A stretch of DNA of 64,000 nt, from NCBI GenBank assembly GCA_963754045.1, contig CAVWEN010000002.1, positions 992,001-1,056,000 on the forward strand, read 5' to 3'. The notes under the pieces were generated by a model. That model had not been told where the DNA came from. It saw nothing but the letters and a program-made list of their open reading frames with translations, and did not search any database. The position numbers were made by a program, and so were the translations under genes. The first letter of the stretch is position 1; every line of letters starts with the position of its first letter. Positions 7,437 through 17,030 of the stretch are shown piece after piece. This DNA comes from JALZKA01 sp963754045. GTDB lineage: Bacteria; Actinomycetota; Thermoleophilia; Solirubrobacterales; 70-9.

Positions 7437-9191
7437 TCAGCCCAGCGCAGAGGCGAGGATTTGCTGCGCTATCGGCGCGGCGTTGGCGCCGCCGCCGCCT
7501 GGAGGCGCGTTGACGACCAGCACGGAGACCGCGAGCTTTGGCTTGTTGGCCGGGGCAAACGAGGTGAACCACGCATCCTCCATCTGAGGCGGATCCTCGC
7601 CCGGAGCCAGGACTTGCCCGGGCTCGAGCGCCTTCGGCCCCAGTTCGGCGGTGCCGGTCTTACCGGCAACTTGAACTCCGGGCACCTGGGCCGCTGTGCC
7701 GGTGCCGCTGTTCACAACCTCGAGCATCAGCCTCCGAATGGTGTCGGCCGTCTCCTTGGATGCGACCTGAACGGACTCGGCGGTCGGCCGCAACTCGGGC
7801 GTCTTAACGATCGAGGTGGGGGAGCGCACACCGCCTCCGGCGATCGTTTGCGCCACCGAGGCCATCTGCAGTGGCGTTGCGAGAACCTCGCCCTGTCCGA
7901 TCGCGGTCTCGCCCAAGGCCACGTCGCCGTCAATCCGGTCCGGCAAACTCGGCGCGGGCGGGGCCAGCGCCTCGGTCGCCTCGTCATTGGCGAGCGCAGG
8001 GGTGGCGTTGAAGCCGAACAGCTCCGCTGTTTCGACGAGCTTCTGGGGTCCGACCGCGACTCCAAGGGGTGCGAACACGGTGTTGCAGGAGTTGGCGAAA
8101 CTCTGGACGAACGTGCCCCCGCACGCCGAGTCGCCGGCGTTCGAGATCTCCCTGCCGATGTCGGAGTTGGAGGTCTCGATGGGGAACTCGTCCGTGGTCT
8201 TGACCACGCCCGCCTCCAGTGCCGCCGTCGCCGTAACGATCTTGAACGTCGACCCCGGGGGTTGCGGCGCCGAGAAGGCGAGCCCGGCGACACCGAGGAC
8301 GTCGCCGTTGCGTGCGTCGAGGACTGCGACCCCGCCATAGATCGAGCCCAGCGCGAGCACGGCCGACTCCTGTAGCTCTGGGTCGATCGTGGTCTTCACG
8401 TTCTGCCCGTCGGTCGGGTTGCCGCTAGCGAGGATCCGGTTCTCCGAGCCCGAGTCCTCGGCAGGCGTTGCCAGCAACTCTCCGCTCGGTTGGCCCGCGA
8501 GGCGGGCGTTGAAGGCCAGCTCGAGGCCGCTCGTGCCCGCGGTCGTCGCGGGGGGAAAGCCGCGAGCGGTCAGCTCCTCCTCTTGCTTGCGTGATGGCGA
8601 CCCGAGCGATCCGGCAATGGAGAGGGCTGGCGTGCCAAGCGGCGACGACCGCGCCGAGGCAGGGCCCTCCGCCAGCGCGGTTCCGTCGCGCGCCAGGATC
8701 GCGGCGCGCTCGCCGGCACGGGTCTGCCGGGTGAGCACCTCGCCAGGAGTGAGGCCGGGGAAAACCATGTGCGGCTTCCAGTCGATCCGGCCCTCGTCGA
8801 GCCCCAGCTCAACGCGACCCGCGACCTGCCCGAAGGCGTAGGTGTCGACGGTGGTCCCGATTGCCGCGCCATCACCAGAGGCAAGCTCGATCTCCTCGAC
8901 CTCGTCGGTAACGACCTGGGCCGCGGTCGAAGTGGACTGGGCGTCGACGTAGAGCTGGGTGAACTCGTCAATCGGATGAGCGGTCTTCGCGGCCGGCGTC
9001 AGCTCGGCGTGCATGGCCGAGAAGTCCTGTCTTTCCCAGGCGTCGGCAAAGCGCCGCGGCGCCTCGTTCCCACCGGCGCTCGCCCCGAGCACCAGTCCGC
9101 TCAGGAATGCCACCGCCCCGAGCACGGCGATCGGTGAGGCGCGCGTGAAGAGCTTCCGCCTACGCTCGCTCTCGTTGACAGTCCGCACCAT
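7437..9191 (-). CDS. Penicillin-binding protein, class B D,D-transpeptidase with NTF2-like domain
   Basis: 584 residues: a membrane anchor (about 19-40), an NTF2-like (MecA_N-type) domain (about 45-155), a dimerisation region, and a transpeptidase domain with the three active-site motifs S-T-F-K (314-317), S-C-N (368-370) and K-T-G (511-513). It cross-links peptidoglycan outside the membrane. The start is supported by TAATTT ending 6 nt before the ATG, which implies a leaderless mRNA. The layout resembles the actinobacterial PbpA/PBP2a-like group; the exact role (elongation, division or spore wall) cannot be assigned. It is divergent from the MarP-like protease. Confidence 0.9.
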   Translation of the reverse strand: MVRTVNESERRRKLFTRASPIAVLGAVAFLSGLVLGASAGGNEAPRRFADAWERQDFSAMHAELTPAAKTAHPIDEFTQLYVDAQSTSTAAQVVTDEVEEIELASGDGAAIGTTVDTYAFGQVAGRVELGLDEGRIDWKPHMVFPGLTPGEVLTRQTRAGERAAILARDGTALAEGPASARSSPLGTPALSIAGSLGSPSRKQEEELTARGFPPATTAGTSGLELAFNARLAGQPSGELLATPAEDSGSENRILASGNPTDGQNVKTTIDPELQESAVLALGSIYGGVAVLDARNGDVLGVAGLAFSAPQPPGSTFKIVTATAALEAGVVKTTDEFPIETSNSDIGREISNAGDSACGGTFVQSFANSCNTVFAPLGVAVGPQKLVETAELFGFNATPALANDEATEALAPPAPSLPDRIDGDVALGETAIGQGEVLATPLQMASVAQTIAGGGVRSPTSIVKTPELRPTAESVQVASKETADTIRRLMLEVVNSGTGTAAQVPGVQVAGKTGTAELGPKALEPGQVLAPGEDPPQMEDAWFTSFAPANKPKLAVSVLVVNAPPGGGGANAAPIAQQILASALG

Positions 9192-9197
9192 CCGGGA

Positions 9198-9203
9198 AAA
9201 TTA
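9198..9203 (-). promoter_or_regulatory. -10 element, leaderless start of PBP gene
   Basis: TAATTT on the minus strand, 6 nt before the ATG at 9191. There is no room for a ribosome-binding site downstream of a start point at this promoter. Confidence 0.5.
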
Positions 9204-9258
9204 GTGGCTTGCACCCTGCGCTCCTCCTGAATGCCCCGAATGAGAGGAACCGCCCGCG

Positions 9259-10410
9259 ATGAGCGTGGTGGACATCGTCATCGTCGTTTTCGCCCTGTCC
9301 ATGGCCGCGATTGGCTGGGAGCGCGGACTGATGCGCTCAGCCCTGCCGCTCGTCGGCTTCATCGGCGGGGTAGCGGTCGGAGCGAGGCTTGGCCCCGCTT
9401 TGCTGGCGGGGGGCGCCGAGTCCGCCTACGCGCCTGCGGTCGCGGCTGCGGCGGGCATCCTGCTGGGCGTTTTCATCGGGGTTGCTCTGGAGGGGGTCGG
9501 AACAGGCTTGAGCGAGCGTCTGGCCGCGACCGGTGGGTCGCGGGCCGTCGACGGGGCGGGCGGTGCGATCTTGCTTGCGGCACTCGCTCTGACGGCGGCC
9601 TGGGTCTTCGGAGCTGTGGCACTCCACGCGCCTGGGAGCAACCGCGACCTGCGCGAGACCGTTCAGCGCTCCGCGGTCCTGGCGGCCCTGAACGAAGCGT
9701 TCCCGCCGTCCGGTCCTCTGCTGAACACGCTGCGCCGGATCGACCCGACGCCGAGCGTGCGGGGGCCGGAGGCCGACGTGCGCCCTCCCGACCGGGCGGT
9801 GCTCGACTCGGCCGAGCTTCGCGCGGCTTCCGGGTCGGTCGTCCGGGTACGAGGATCCGCCTGCGGGCTCGGCGTCGAGGGCTCGGGTTGGATCGGAGGC
9901 TCGGGGATCGTTGTCACCAACGCCCATGTCGTGGCCGGCCAGGACGACACGGTGGTGGTCACGGGAGAAGGTGAGGAATTGGGTGCGACCGCCGTCCACT
10001 ACGAGCCTCGCAACGACCTGGCCGTACTGTCGGTGGCCGGGCTGACCGGCTCCCCTCTACGGATCGAGCGGGATCCCGTCCGCGGCACGGCTGGCGCCGC
10101 GGTGGGTTATCCGGGTGGCGGCCCGCTCAACCTCAGCCCGGTGCGCATCGGCCGCACGGGGACGGTCGCCAGTGACGATTCCTACGGGCGCGGGCCCGTC
10201 CAGCGGCGGATGACCCCGTTCCGCGGCGTCGTTCGCGGCGGCAGTTCCGGCGGGCCGGTGCTAGACGGCGGGGGCCGGGTCCTAGCCACCGTGTTCGCCG
10301 CTTCCCTGGGGGGCGGCCCGCCGAGCGGGCTGGCGGTGCCAAACGAGATCACGTTGCGCGCGCTCGAAGGCCGCCTCGAGTCCGTCGATACCGGCCCCTG
10401 CGCCGCCTAG
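9259..10410 (+). CDS. marP: MarP-like membrane serine protease (CvpA domain + trypsin-like domain)
   Basis: 383 residues. An N-terminal CvpA/colicin-V-production-type region with about four membrane spans (residues 1-125) is followed by a periplasmic chymotrypsin-like protease. The catalytic triad is visible: His223 in VTNAHVVAG, Asp253 in PRNDLAVL and Ser330 in GGSSGGPV. Two Cys (202 and 381) flank the protease domain, as in mycobacterial MarP, where a disulfide controls activity. MarP is needed for acid and oxidative stress resistance in Mycobacterium tuberculosis. Its divergence from a cell-wall PBP fits an envelope-stress role, which is inference. Confidence 0.88.
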   Translation: MSVVDIVIVVFALSMAAIGWERGLMRSALPLVGFIGGVAVGARLGPALLAGGAESAYAPAVAAAAGILLGVFIGVALEGVGTGLSERLAATGGSRAVDGAGGAILLAALALTAAWVFGAVALHAPGSNRDLRETVQRSAVLAALNEAFPPSGPLLNTLRRIDPTPSVRGPEADVRPPDRAVLDSAELRAASGSVVRVRGSACGLGVEGSGWIGGSGIVVTNAHVVAGQDDTVVVTGEGEELGATAVHYEPRNDLAVLSVAGLTGSPLRIERDPVRGTAGAAVGYPGGGPLNLSPVRIGRTGTVASDDSYGRGPVQRRMTPFRGVVRGGSSGGPVLDGGGRVLATVFAASLGGGPPSGLAVPNEITLRALEGRLESVDTGPCAA

Positions 10411-10428
10411 CCGAAGTTTCGCGACGTC

Positions 10429-10434
10429 TAGGCT
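10429..10434 (+). promoter_or_regulatory. -10 element, leaderless start of HxlR-type gene
   Basis: TAGGCT, then 6 nt, then the ATG at 10441. Confidence 0.5.
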
Positions 10435-10440
10435 GAACCC

Positions 10441-10776
10441 ATGGGAGCGCACGACACCGTCTGCCCCGATTTCCATGCCGCAATCGAGCTGGTCGGCAGG
10501 CGCTGGGCGGGTGCGATTGTCTGGTCGCTGGTTGCGGGGCCTCGCTACTTCGGCGAGATAGCCCAGGTCGTTCCCGGCCTTTCGGACCGGCTGCTCTCGC
10601 GGCGACTTCGCGAGCTTGAGGCGGAGGACATCGTCGAGCGCAAGGTCCACGCTGGGACACCCCCACGCGTCAGCTACGAACTGACAGCCAAGGGCACTGG
10701 CCTGGCGCCGGCGCTGGCGGAGCTCGAGCGCTGGGCGCAGCGCTGGTCGGGCGTAAGCCGCCCCGGTTCTCCCTAG
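10441..10776 (+). CDS. HxlR family winged-helix transcriptional regulator
   Basis: 111 residues. The pattern CPDFHAAIELVGRRWAGAIVW, followed by the recognition region GLSDRLLSRRLRELEAEDIVERKV and a wing (TPPRVSYELTAKG), is diagnostic of the HxlR family. A conserved Cys near the N-terminus (CPDFHAA) is where redox-sensing members carry their reactive Cys. It has its own promoter and shares a CTAG with the last mce gene so that both stop codons overlap. The target is unknown. Confidence 0.9.
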   Translation: MGAHDTVCPDFHAAIELVGRRWAGAIVWSLVAGPRYFGEIAQVVPGLSDRLLSRRLRELEAEDIVERKVHAGTPPRVSYELTAKGTGLAPALAELERWAQRWSGVSRPGSP

Positions 10777-12365
10777 GGGTCGTGGAAGAGCTGCGGCGCC
10801 CGGCCGTTGCCGAAGCTGCCAAAGCGCGATTCCGGGAACGCCCCGGTGATGTGGCACGGGGCGAATGTCGGTCCGGCGGGATTGCCTCCGTTGATCGCCG
10901 GGTTGGCGCCGGTGTCGCGACGCAAGAAGTCCTCGTCGGGGTCGCCACCGGCGACGCCGACGTAGTCGGTGTTCTTGCAGTCGAAGTTCGGGAAGATCCC
11001 GGCGCCGGCCGTGTTCGCGTCGTTCAGGACGCCGTCGGCGAGGTAGCCGTGGCCGCGGTTGGTGTTCAGTCGGTTGAGGGCGATCGACAGCGTCTCGGTG
11101 CTGTTGATCGAGATCTGCCGTGAGATGTGACGGGGGGCCACGTCGCTCGGCAGGCCTTCCGCGAGGCCGGAGAGCGAGACTCCAGGGCCGGTCAGGAAGT
11201 CGGCGACGGTGGGCTTTTGATACTCGAGGTAGCGCAGGAGCGGGTTGATGTTCGAAAGGAACGGGTCGAGTCGCTTGATCACGGGCCGCAGCTCGCGCAG
11301 GAACGCCTCGAGCGCGGGGAGGCCGCGTAGCGAGGCGCGCTCGAGGTCGCCCAGGTCGAAGAACAGGTCGCGCAGCTCCGGGGAGAGCTCGCGTACGTTT
11401 CGAAGCGTCGGGCTGAGGTCCTTGGCGATCGGAATCAGGTCTTGAATCAGGGGCCGGGCGTTCAGCTGAAACTCGTCGAGGCGCTCGATGACCAGACGCG
11501 ATTCGCGCTCGAACGTTGGGAAGATCGCGAACGTGTCGGCCAGGGCCTCCTCCTCGGCCGCCAGCCCTTCGAACGTGTTCTTCGTGCCGACAATCGTCCC
11601 ACGCAGATCGCCCTCTCGCGCCGACAGCGCTTCGAAAGTGGTGCCCGTATCGCGCACGATTCCTTCGAGCGCGACCTGTTGGCGGTCGAGGATTTCGACG
11701 ACATCAGTCGCGTCGGTGATAAACGGGGCGAGGTTGCCGAAGGCGTCGTTTAGGTCGAGACCACGGTCGCGGATCGCCACCGCGGAGCTCGCCTGCCAGC
11801 GCTGAAACGACGTGCGAGTCTCCTCGTCGAGGGCGTTGAAGATCTCATCGATCTGGGTGGCCTCTTCGGTCTGACCGATGCCCAGCGTGGCGTCCTCGGG
11901 GAGCTGTTCCGCCGCGTTTGCCTGGGCGTCGGTGACGACTGCGTCGGCGCCCAGCGAGACCGGCGCGGCCTTGCCCCCCTCCTCGGTGCCGGACGTTAGC
12001 TCGACGTAGGTCTCGCCGAGCAGGGTCTTGTTGCGCAGGATCGCCTCCGAGTCCCTGTGCAGGGGTGCGAACTCGGGCCGGATCTCGATCACGGTCTCGG
12101 TCGTGTCCTTGCCGTTGACCTTCATCTCGGGCGGCGCCAGGGTGATCTCCTTGACCTTGCCCACGGATACGCCGCCGATCCGCACGTCGGACTCGGGCGC
12201 GAGTTGGAATGCCTCCGGGAAGTACGCGGTGACCCGGTAGGCCTTCGACTTGAGCGGCACCGGGCCGCCGAACACGATCCACAGGAACAGCAGCAGGCCG
12301 AAGCAGCTCAGCGTAAAGCCGGCGGCGACGAGGATGCGGGAGATTGAAGGAGCTTGTTTTTGCAT
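10773..12365 (-). CDS. MCE family protein, sixth gene of mce cluster (MceF position)
   Basis: 530 residues: an N-terminal membrane anchor (about 10-33), an MCE/MlaD domain (about 40-125; DVRIGGVSVGKVKEI), a long alpha-helical region with tandem coiled-coil-like segments (about 160-400), and a Cys-containing C-terminal extension. MCE proteins form a lipid-conducting assembly that passes sterols or other lipids across the envelope to an inner-membrane ABC complex. It follows the fifth gene by 4 nt. Assignment to position F rests on gene order only. Confidence 0.87.
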   Translation of the reverse strand: MQKQAPSISRILVAAGFTLSCFGLLLFLWIVFGGPVPLKSKAYRVTAYFPEAFQLAPESDVRIGGVSVGKVKEITLAPPEMKVNGKDTTETVIEIRPEFAPLHRDSEAILRNKTLLGETYVELTSGTEEGGKAAPVSLGADAVVTDAQANAAEQLPEDATLGIGQTEEATQIDEIFNALDEETRTSFQRWQASSAVAIRDRGLDLNDAFGNLAPFITDATDVVEILDRQQVALEGIVRDTGTTFEALSAREGDLRGTIVGTKNTFEGLAAEEEALADTFAIFPTFERESRLVIERLDEFQLNARPLIQDLIPIAKDLSPTLRNVRELSPELRDLFFDLGDLERASLRGLPALEAFLRELRPVIKRLDPFLSNINPLLRYLEYQKPTVADFLTGPGVSLSGLAEGLPSDVAPRHISRQISINSTETLSIALNRLNTNRGHGYLADGVLNDANTAGAGIFPNFDCKNTDYVGVAGGDPDEDFLRRDTGANPAINGGNPAGPTFAPCHITGAFPESRFGSFGNGRAPQLFHDP

Positions 12366-12369
12366 TCGT

Positions 12370-13698
12370 CTAGTTGGGGCAGGCCGCGGCGATGACGGGG
12401 TCGGTGAATCCGGTTATGAGCTGGGTGAGGGCTTCGATCTGCGGCGCGGGGTCGCTGATCAGCGCAGCGATGTTCTCGCAGCCCAAGGTCATGTAGACGC
12501 GCCGGTAGAACCCGTTGCCGTCGCCAGCCGAGAAGGCGCTCGCTGAGTTGTGGCCAAGCCAGCTCACCCAGTACAGGTAGCCCTCGTCGCGTCCCGGCTC
12601 GTCCAGGTCCTCGGCGCCGCCGGGGTTGTACGAAGCGAGGTTGAAGAGCCTGTTCAGCTTCTTGCCGACCACGGTCAGGCGCGGGGTTGCCTTCACAAAC
12701 GACGTCGCTCCGCGTCGCAGATCAGGCGTTATGTCGCGAGCGGTGCGGACGAATGGGCGAATCTCGTCCTCGAGTACGGGCGTTACCGCGGTGGCGAGCT
12801 GCTTGGTCGATTCGTTGAGCTCAGGCAGGTTGCGGGCGAACGGGCGCAGCTCGTTGAACGCCGGGCCGAGAACCTTGGCGAAACCCTCCATGTCGGTCAG
12901 TGTGCGCTGCGCCTCGGCGAGGGTGCTCGGCAGCAGGGCGATCGTCCGCTGGACGCTGGGGTCCTGCTCGGCGATGGCGCCGAGGGCCACGTCGGAGGCA
13001 GACACGAGCCTAGTCAGCTCCTGCTCGGAGCGGCCGACCTCGGTGGTCAGGACGTTGAAGGAATGGATCAGGCGCGCGAGCGCGGCGCGGCGCGAGGCGA
13101 CCTCGCGGTTCAGCTTGCCGAAGTCTCGATTCAGGGGCCCGAAGCTGCCGAGCAGCTTGCCGAGGTCCCGATCGCGGTCGCGCAGGCCCTCGCCGGCGCC
13201 CACCAGGAGCAGGCGCAGGTAGGCCTGCGTGTCGGAGTCGAGAAAAGCGAGGATCTCGTCGAGGTTCACGTCGGGCGCGGTGTTTGCCATCGGCACGACG
13301 CTGCCCTCGGCGTAGTCGCCGGCGTTCGGGCTGCCCGGATCCATGTCGAAGAACATGTCTTTCAGGCCCGTCGTCGGGCGCATGAGGATCGTCGCATCCT
13401 TGTAGATCGGCAGGTACTTGCGGTCGACCGCAAAGGTCACGATCCCGGCCCCGTCGACCAGATCCACCTTCTCGACGTCACCGACCCGTACGCCCGCCAC
13501 CCGGATGGTCTGCCCCTGACCCGGAACGACGGCCTGCGCGGTCTCGAACTCGGCCTTCAGCTCGAAGGGCTTTTCCTCGAGCACCGGGATGCGCAGGCGC
13601 TGCTCCTGAAGGATGTAGTACGTCGTGGCCATGGCGACGACGGCCAGGGCCACGATCGCGACGAAGTTGCGCAACTGCTTGCGGATCAAGGTCGCCAT
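12370..13698 (-). CDS. MCE family protein, fifth gene of mce cluster (MceE position)
   Basis: 442 residues, the shortest of the six. A membrane anchor (about 11-29) is followed by an MCE domain (about 42-125; IRVAGVRVGDVEKVDL) and a helical region of about 250 residues, ending in a short segment with two Cys (LGCENIAAL; AACPN). It sits 4 nt both from the next gene and from the preceding one, so it is part of one mRNA. No lipobox of MceE-type lipoproteins is seen, so naming by letter is provisional. Confidence 0.86.
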   Translation of the reverse strand: MATLIRKQLRNFVAIVALAVVAMATTYYILQEQRLRIPVLEEKPFELKAEFETAQAVVPGQGQTIRVAGVRVGDVEKVDLVDGAGIVTFAVDRKYLPIYKDATILMRPTTGLKDMFFDMDPGSPNAGDYAEGSVVPMANTAPDVNLDEILAFLDSDTQAYLRLLLVGAGEGLRDRDRDLGKLLGSFGPLNRDFGKLNREVASRRAALARLIHSFNVLTTEVGRSEQELTRLVSASDVALGAIAEQDPSVQRTIALLPSTLAEAQRTLTDMEGFAKVLGPAFNELRPFARNLPELNESTKQLATAVTPVLEDEIRPFVRTARDITPDLRRGATSFVKATPRLTVVGKKLNRLFNLASYNPGGAEDLDEPGRDEGYLYWVSWLGHNSASAFSAGDGNGFYRRVYMTLGCENIAALISDPAPQIEALTQLITGFTDPVIAAACPN

Positions 13699-13702
13699 CT
13701 GC

Positions 13703-15358
13703 TCAGCGCCCCTTCTTTCGCATGTAGCCGGAGAGGTAGTCGTTGACCTCGGGGCCGGTGAGGCCCAGGGTGTTCAGGGTGCGCTGGGCGGCGCGGGCAA
13801 GCTCGTCGGCCTCGTCGGCGGGCAGGGTGTCGATCTTCTCGAGGCTGTTCAGCAACTCGGCCGATTCGCGAAGCTTGCGGGCGCCCGGTCCGCTCAACTC
13901 GTCGATACCGCCCATCGCCGTGGGCTGCTGGTCCGCGGGCGGGGGCGCCGTTCCTGCGGACAGGTTCGGCGGGTCCTGCTCCTCGCAGGGCTCGTTCGGC
14001 CGGTACTTAGTCTTCGCGGAGTCGCCGAGACGGGGCATCGCTCCCTCCAGCGGGAACGGCGTCAGCCCGATCACCGTGTCCGAGAGGCCTTCGGGGCCCG
14101 GCGTGCGCACTATGTTCGCTCCGCTGCCCGCCATCACCCGCAGGGTCTGGCCGTTGGCGTCGCCCGAGCGGCTCTCGCCGGCCGAACCATTTAGCCCGTA
14201 GGCGCTCTCTTCGAAGGTGCGGCCGGTCGGATCGTGCGGGTAGACGTTGAGCGGATCGACCGGGTTGACGGTGCTGTTCGACCAGGGGACGACCACCTCG
14301 TTGAAGCACGATGAGAGGGCACGTGTCTGGCTCAGGAAGGCACGGTTTCGATTCGCGAGCTGGGCCAGACGCGGCACGGTCGGGCGCAGGCGCGCGACCA
14401 GGCCCCGCAGTTCAGCGCGCGAGACGAGCAGGCGGATCTGCCTGATGAACGGCGTCGCGACGCGGAGCGCCTCCGGGCTCGAGCGCACGCCGGGGAGTGC
14501 CTCACGGGAGAATGCCCGCAGGCCGGGGAAGGAGGCGTTGAGGTTCGTCAGCACGGGGTCCGCCTGCTCGAGCACGCCCGGCAGTCGCTCGATTGCCAAC
14601 GAGAGAGCCTGGTCCTGGGCGGCGAACGAGCCGGAGAAGACCCGGAAGTTCGTGACGAAGCTCTTCAGCGTCTCCTCGTTGCGGCTGAGCCCGCGCAGGA
14701 TGCGGCTGAGCCCGCGCAGGGTGCCGCTGAGGTCTCCCTCCTCGGTGCCGAGGAGGGCCTCGCTGACGACCGCGTTGTAGCGGTTTGCGACCGGCGACGT
14801 CCGGTAAAGCTCACGGAAGCCCTCGGCGCCCTTGTAGCGGATCAGGGCGTTGCCGAACTGGTCGAGCAGGGTCTGCAGGTCGGCCCTCACGTCCGTCTGC
14901 AATGTGGTCAGCACCTGATCGAGCCCGACCGTGTTAGAGGTCTGGTTGACGGGGAAGGAGTGCCCGTCGCCGACCGCCGGCGAGCTGGGGCTCCCTGACT
15001 GCACGTCGATGAAGTAGTTGCCCTCCAGGAACAGGCGCGGGCGGATCTTGAATAGGGAGTCCTCGCGCAGGGGTAGCGCGTCTTCGTTTAGCTGCATCGT
15101 GATCAGGGCGCTCGCGCCGTCGTCTTCGCTCTTGGCGGTGCTCTCGACAGCGGTCACCTCGCCCACGTTGACGCCGGCGATCCGGACCGGCGTGGTCGCG
15201 CGGACATTCTGGCCGGTCGCGAACGTCGCCTGCACTTCGAAGCCGCTCGACCAGGGCAGTTCCTTGGTGTACGCCAGGTAGGAGCCGATCGCGATCACGA
15301 TGGCCATGACCAGGCCCACGATCCAGTTCGCGACGCGTCCCTCTCCGTGGCCCCTCAT
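13703..15358 (-). CDS. MCE family protein, fourth gene of mce cluster (MceD position)
   Basis: 551 residues with an anchor (about 9-29), an MCE domain (about 38-125; PVRIAGVNVGEVTAV), a helical region and a Pro/Cys-containing tail (EEQDPPNLSAG...). Its ATG overlaps the stop of the third gene by 4 nt. A 21-bp in-frame tandem duplication (14681-14720) gives a repeated heptad RGLSRIL/RGLSRN in the helical region. Together with its neighbours it should form a hetero-hexameric channel. Confidence 0.86.
   Translation of the reverse strand: MRGHGEGRVANWIVGLVMAIVIAIGSYLAYTKELPWSSGFEVQATFATGQNVRATTPVRIAGVNVGEVTAVESTAKSEDDGASALITMQLNEDALPLREDSLFKIRPRLFLEGNYFIDVQSGSPSSPAVGDGHSFPVNQTSNTVGLDQVLTTLQTDVRADLQTLLDQFGNALIRYKGAEGFRELYRTSPVANRYNAVVSEALLGTEEGDLSGTLRGLSRILRGLSRNEETLKSFVTNFRVFSGSFAAQDQALSLAIERLPGVLEQADPVLTNLNASFPGLRAFSREALPGVRSSPEALRVATPFIRQIRLLVSRAELRGLVARLRPTVPRLAQLANRNRAFLSQTRALSSCFNEVVVPWSNSTVNPVDPLNVYPHDPTGRTFEESAYGLNGSAGESRSGDANGQTLRVMAGSGANIVRTPGPEGLSDTVIGLTPFPLEGAMPRLGDSAKTKYRPNEPCEEQDPPNLSAGTAPPPADQQPTAMGGIDELSGPGARKLRESAELLNSLEKIDTLPADEADELARAAQRTLNTLGLTGPEVNDYLSGYMRKKGR
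14681..14720. repeat. 21-bp tandem duplication inside mce gene
   Basis: A 19-bp identical block occurs at 14681-14699 and 14702-14720 (period 21 bp, so the frame is kept). It adds one heptad to a predicted coiled-coil. Confidence 0.8.
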
Positions 15359-17028
15359 TGGCCGCCTCCGGGCAATAGACGCCGCCAGCCTTCAGGTGCG
15401 CGCGATGCCACCCGGGTGTCGGCCAGCGTCCGCTTGCGATCGGCGTCGAAGAACACGGTTGTGGGTCCGCGCGAGCCCGGGAGGTCGGAGAAGCGGTTCG
15501 CCGGGTCCGAGGGCGCCTGCCCGTCAACCGGTATGCGCCCCAACTCATAACCGGTCTGACCGGCCTGGCAGTCGGCGTTGCGCTGGCCGGTCGGCCCGTA
15601 GGGGTGGGTGTTCGTGATCGGGCTCTCGTACGGGCGGAACTGCTGGCCGCCGGAGGTGCCGGTCTTGCCGTTCGCGCCGATCCCCGAATAGCCGGCCAAC
15701 CCGCTCTCGGCCGCTGCGGGTGCGGCGGGCATTCGAGTCAGGGACTGGCGCAGCGCGTAGCCCACCTGGTCGCGGTCGGTGAGCCCGCCCGGCAGGAACG
15801 TGAACCAGTAGTTGAAGTAGTTACAGACGGTCTGGGCTGGGGCGACGTAGCCGAACAGCGGCGCCGCCAGGTCGAAGGTGTCGACCAGGCGGGTAAGGGT
15901 GACCCGCGTTTCCGGTTGGGCGACCAGCCGGTCAAGCTCGAGCAGGGCGGCACGCAGGCGCCTGTTCACCTCGGGCGAGCGCGCCAGCACCGGGGTTCCG
16001 GCGTCGATCGCTTCGTTTAGCACCGGAAGCGTCGAGCGCAGGTCGGCCACGCCGGGGCGCAACTCGCGCGAGAAAGTCGTGAAGTCGCGCAGGAAGGCGC
16101 GCTGGGCCGGGAAGTGCCTGATTCCTGCCTCCAGGGTGGGCGGGCCCTCCGAGATCGTGTCCTGGAAGGCGGGGGGATCGCGGGTGATCGCCCCGAACGC
16201 GACGCCACCGAGGGTGAAGCCGTCGGCCTGCTCTCGGGCGACCGGGAACGCCTCGTCGGCAGCCTGGGCCAGGGCGGGAAAGAACCTGCGGAACCTGGTC
16301 GACGGCTTGGTCAGGGTCTTCGACACGGGCTTGAGACCGCGGAACAGCGGCTCGAGTTTGCTGATCGTGTCGTTGAGCGAGGTGCCGCGTGCGGCGAATG
16401 CGGTGCCGTAGCCGGTCAGGTTGGCGCGGCTGTTGTCGCGAGTGGGCCTGTCGAAGGTGTTGTTGATGTCGTCGAATTCCGTCTGCTGCTGGAAGCAGCC
16501 GTTGCCGGCCGAAGCCGGGACCTCCTCGGAGTAGTTTTCGACGTCGATCGGAAGGTCGCAGACGGCGCCGTCGTCGGTGCCGTCGAAGACGAACCCCTCT
16601 GGCGCCGGTGGGCCGGTGCCGCGCACGATATCCACGTACTTGAGGCCGAACGAGGATCGGTAGCGGATCCTGAACACCGAATCCTTCGGGAGGGGCTGGG
16701 CGTCCTTGTCGAGCTTCAGGTTCAGCCGCGCATGGCTGGACGGGGGGTCGGCCGGGGCGTCGCCCACCTGGGCCGTCTGGGTCTCCTTCTGGAGCACTTC
16801 GAGCGACTCGACCACGCCGACCCGGTTGCCGCCGATCCGGATCTCGTTGTTGTTGGTGACCCGGGCCGCGTTCGGGATCTCTACCGAGACCCGATACACC
16901 GGCACGAACGGCAGTCCGTTATTCGCGTTGTAGGCGAGGAAGACGGCGACGATCGAGATCAGGACCGTGACCGCGCCGACAAGCGTCGGCGAGGTGGCGA
17001 GTGCGGCGATTGGGCTGCGGCGACTCAT
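15355..17028 (-). CDS. MCE family protein, third gene of mce cluster (MceC position)
   Basis: 557 residues: a membrane anchor (about 14-36), an MCE domain (about 44-150; EIRIGGNRVGVVESL) with a long insertion containing acidic and Gly/Pro segments, a helical region, and a C-terminal disordered tail with two Cys. It overlaps the fourth gene by ATGA and lies 2 nt after the second gene. The predicted role is as one subunit of the lipid-transfer channel. Confidence 0.86.
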   Translation of the reverse strand: MSRRSPIAALATSPTLVGAVTVLISIVAVFLAYNANNGLPFVPVYRVSVEIPNAARVTNNNEIRIGGNRVGVVESLEVLQKETQTAQVGDAPADPPSSHARLNLKLDKDAQPLPKDSVFRIRYRSSFGLKYVDIVRGTGPPAPEGFVFDGTDDGAVCDLPIDVENYSEEVPASAGNGCFQQQTEFDDINNTFDRPTRDNSRANLTGYGTAFAARGTSLNDTISKLEPLFRGLKPVSKTLTKPSTRFRRFFPALAQAADEAFPVAREQADGFTLGGVAFGAITRDPPAFQDTISEGPPTLEAGIRHFPAQRAFLRDFTTFSRELRPGVADLRSTLPVLNEAIDAGTPVLARSPEVNRRLRAALLELDRLVAQPETRVTLTRLVDTFDLAAPLFGYVAPAQTVCNYFNYWFTFLPGGLTDRDQVGYALRQSLTRMPAAPAAAESGLAGYSGIGANGKTGTSGGQQFRPYESPITNTHPYGPTGQRNADCQAGQTGYELGRIPVDGQAPSDPANRFSDLPGSRGPTTVFFDADRKRTLADTRVASRAPEGWRRLLPGGGQ

Positions 17029-17030
17029 CG

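Noticed and set aside
12550..13746. Plus-strand ORF of about 398 codons
   Set aside because: It lies antisense to the mce genes; composition and repeat content reflect GC-rich shadow frames.
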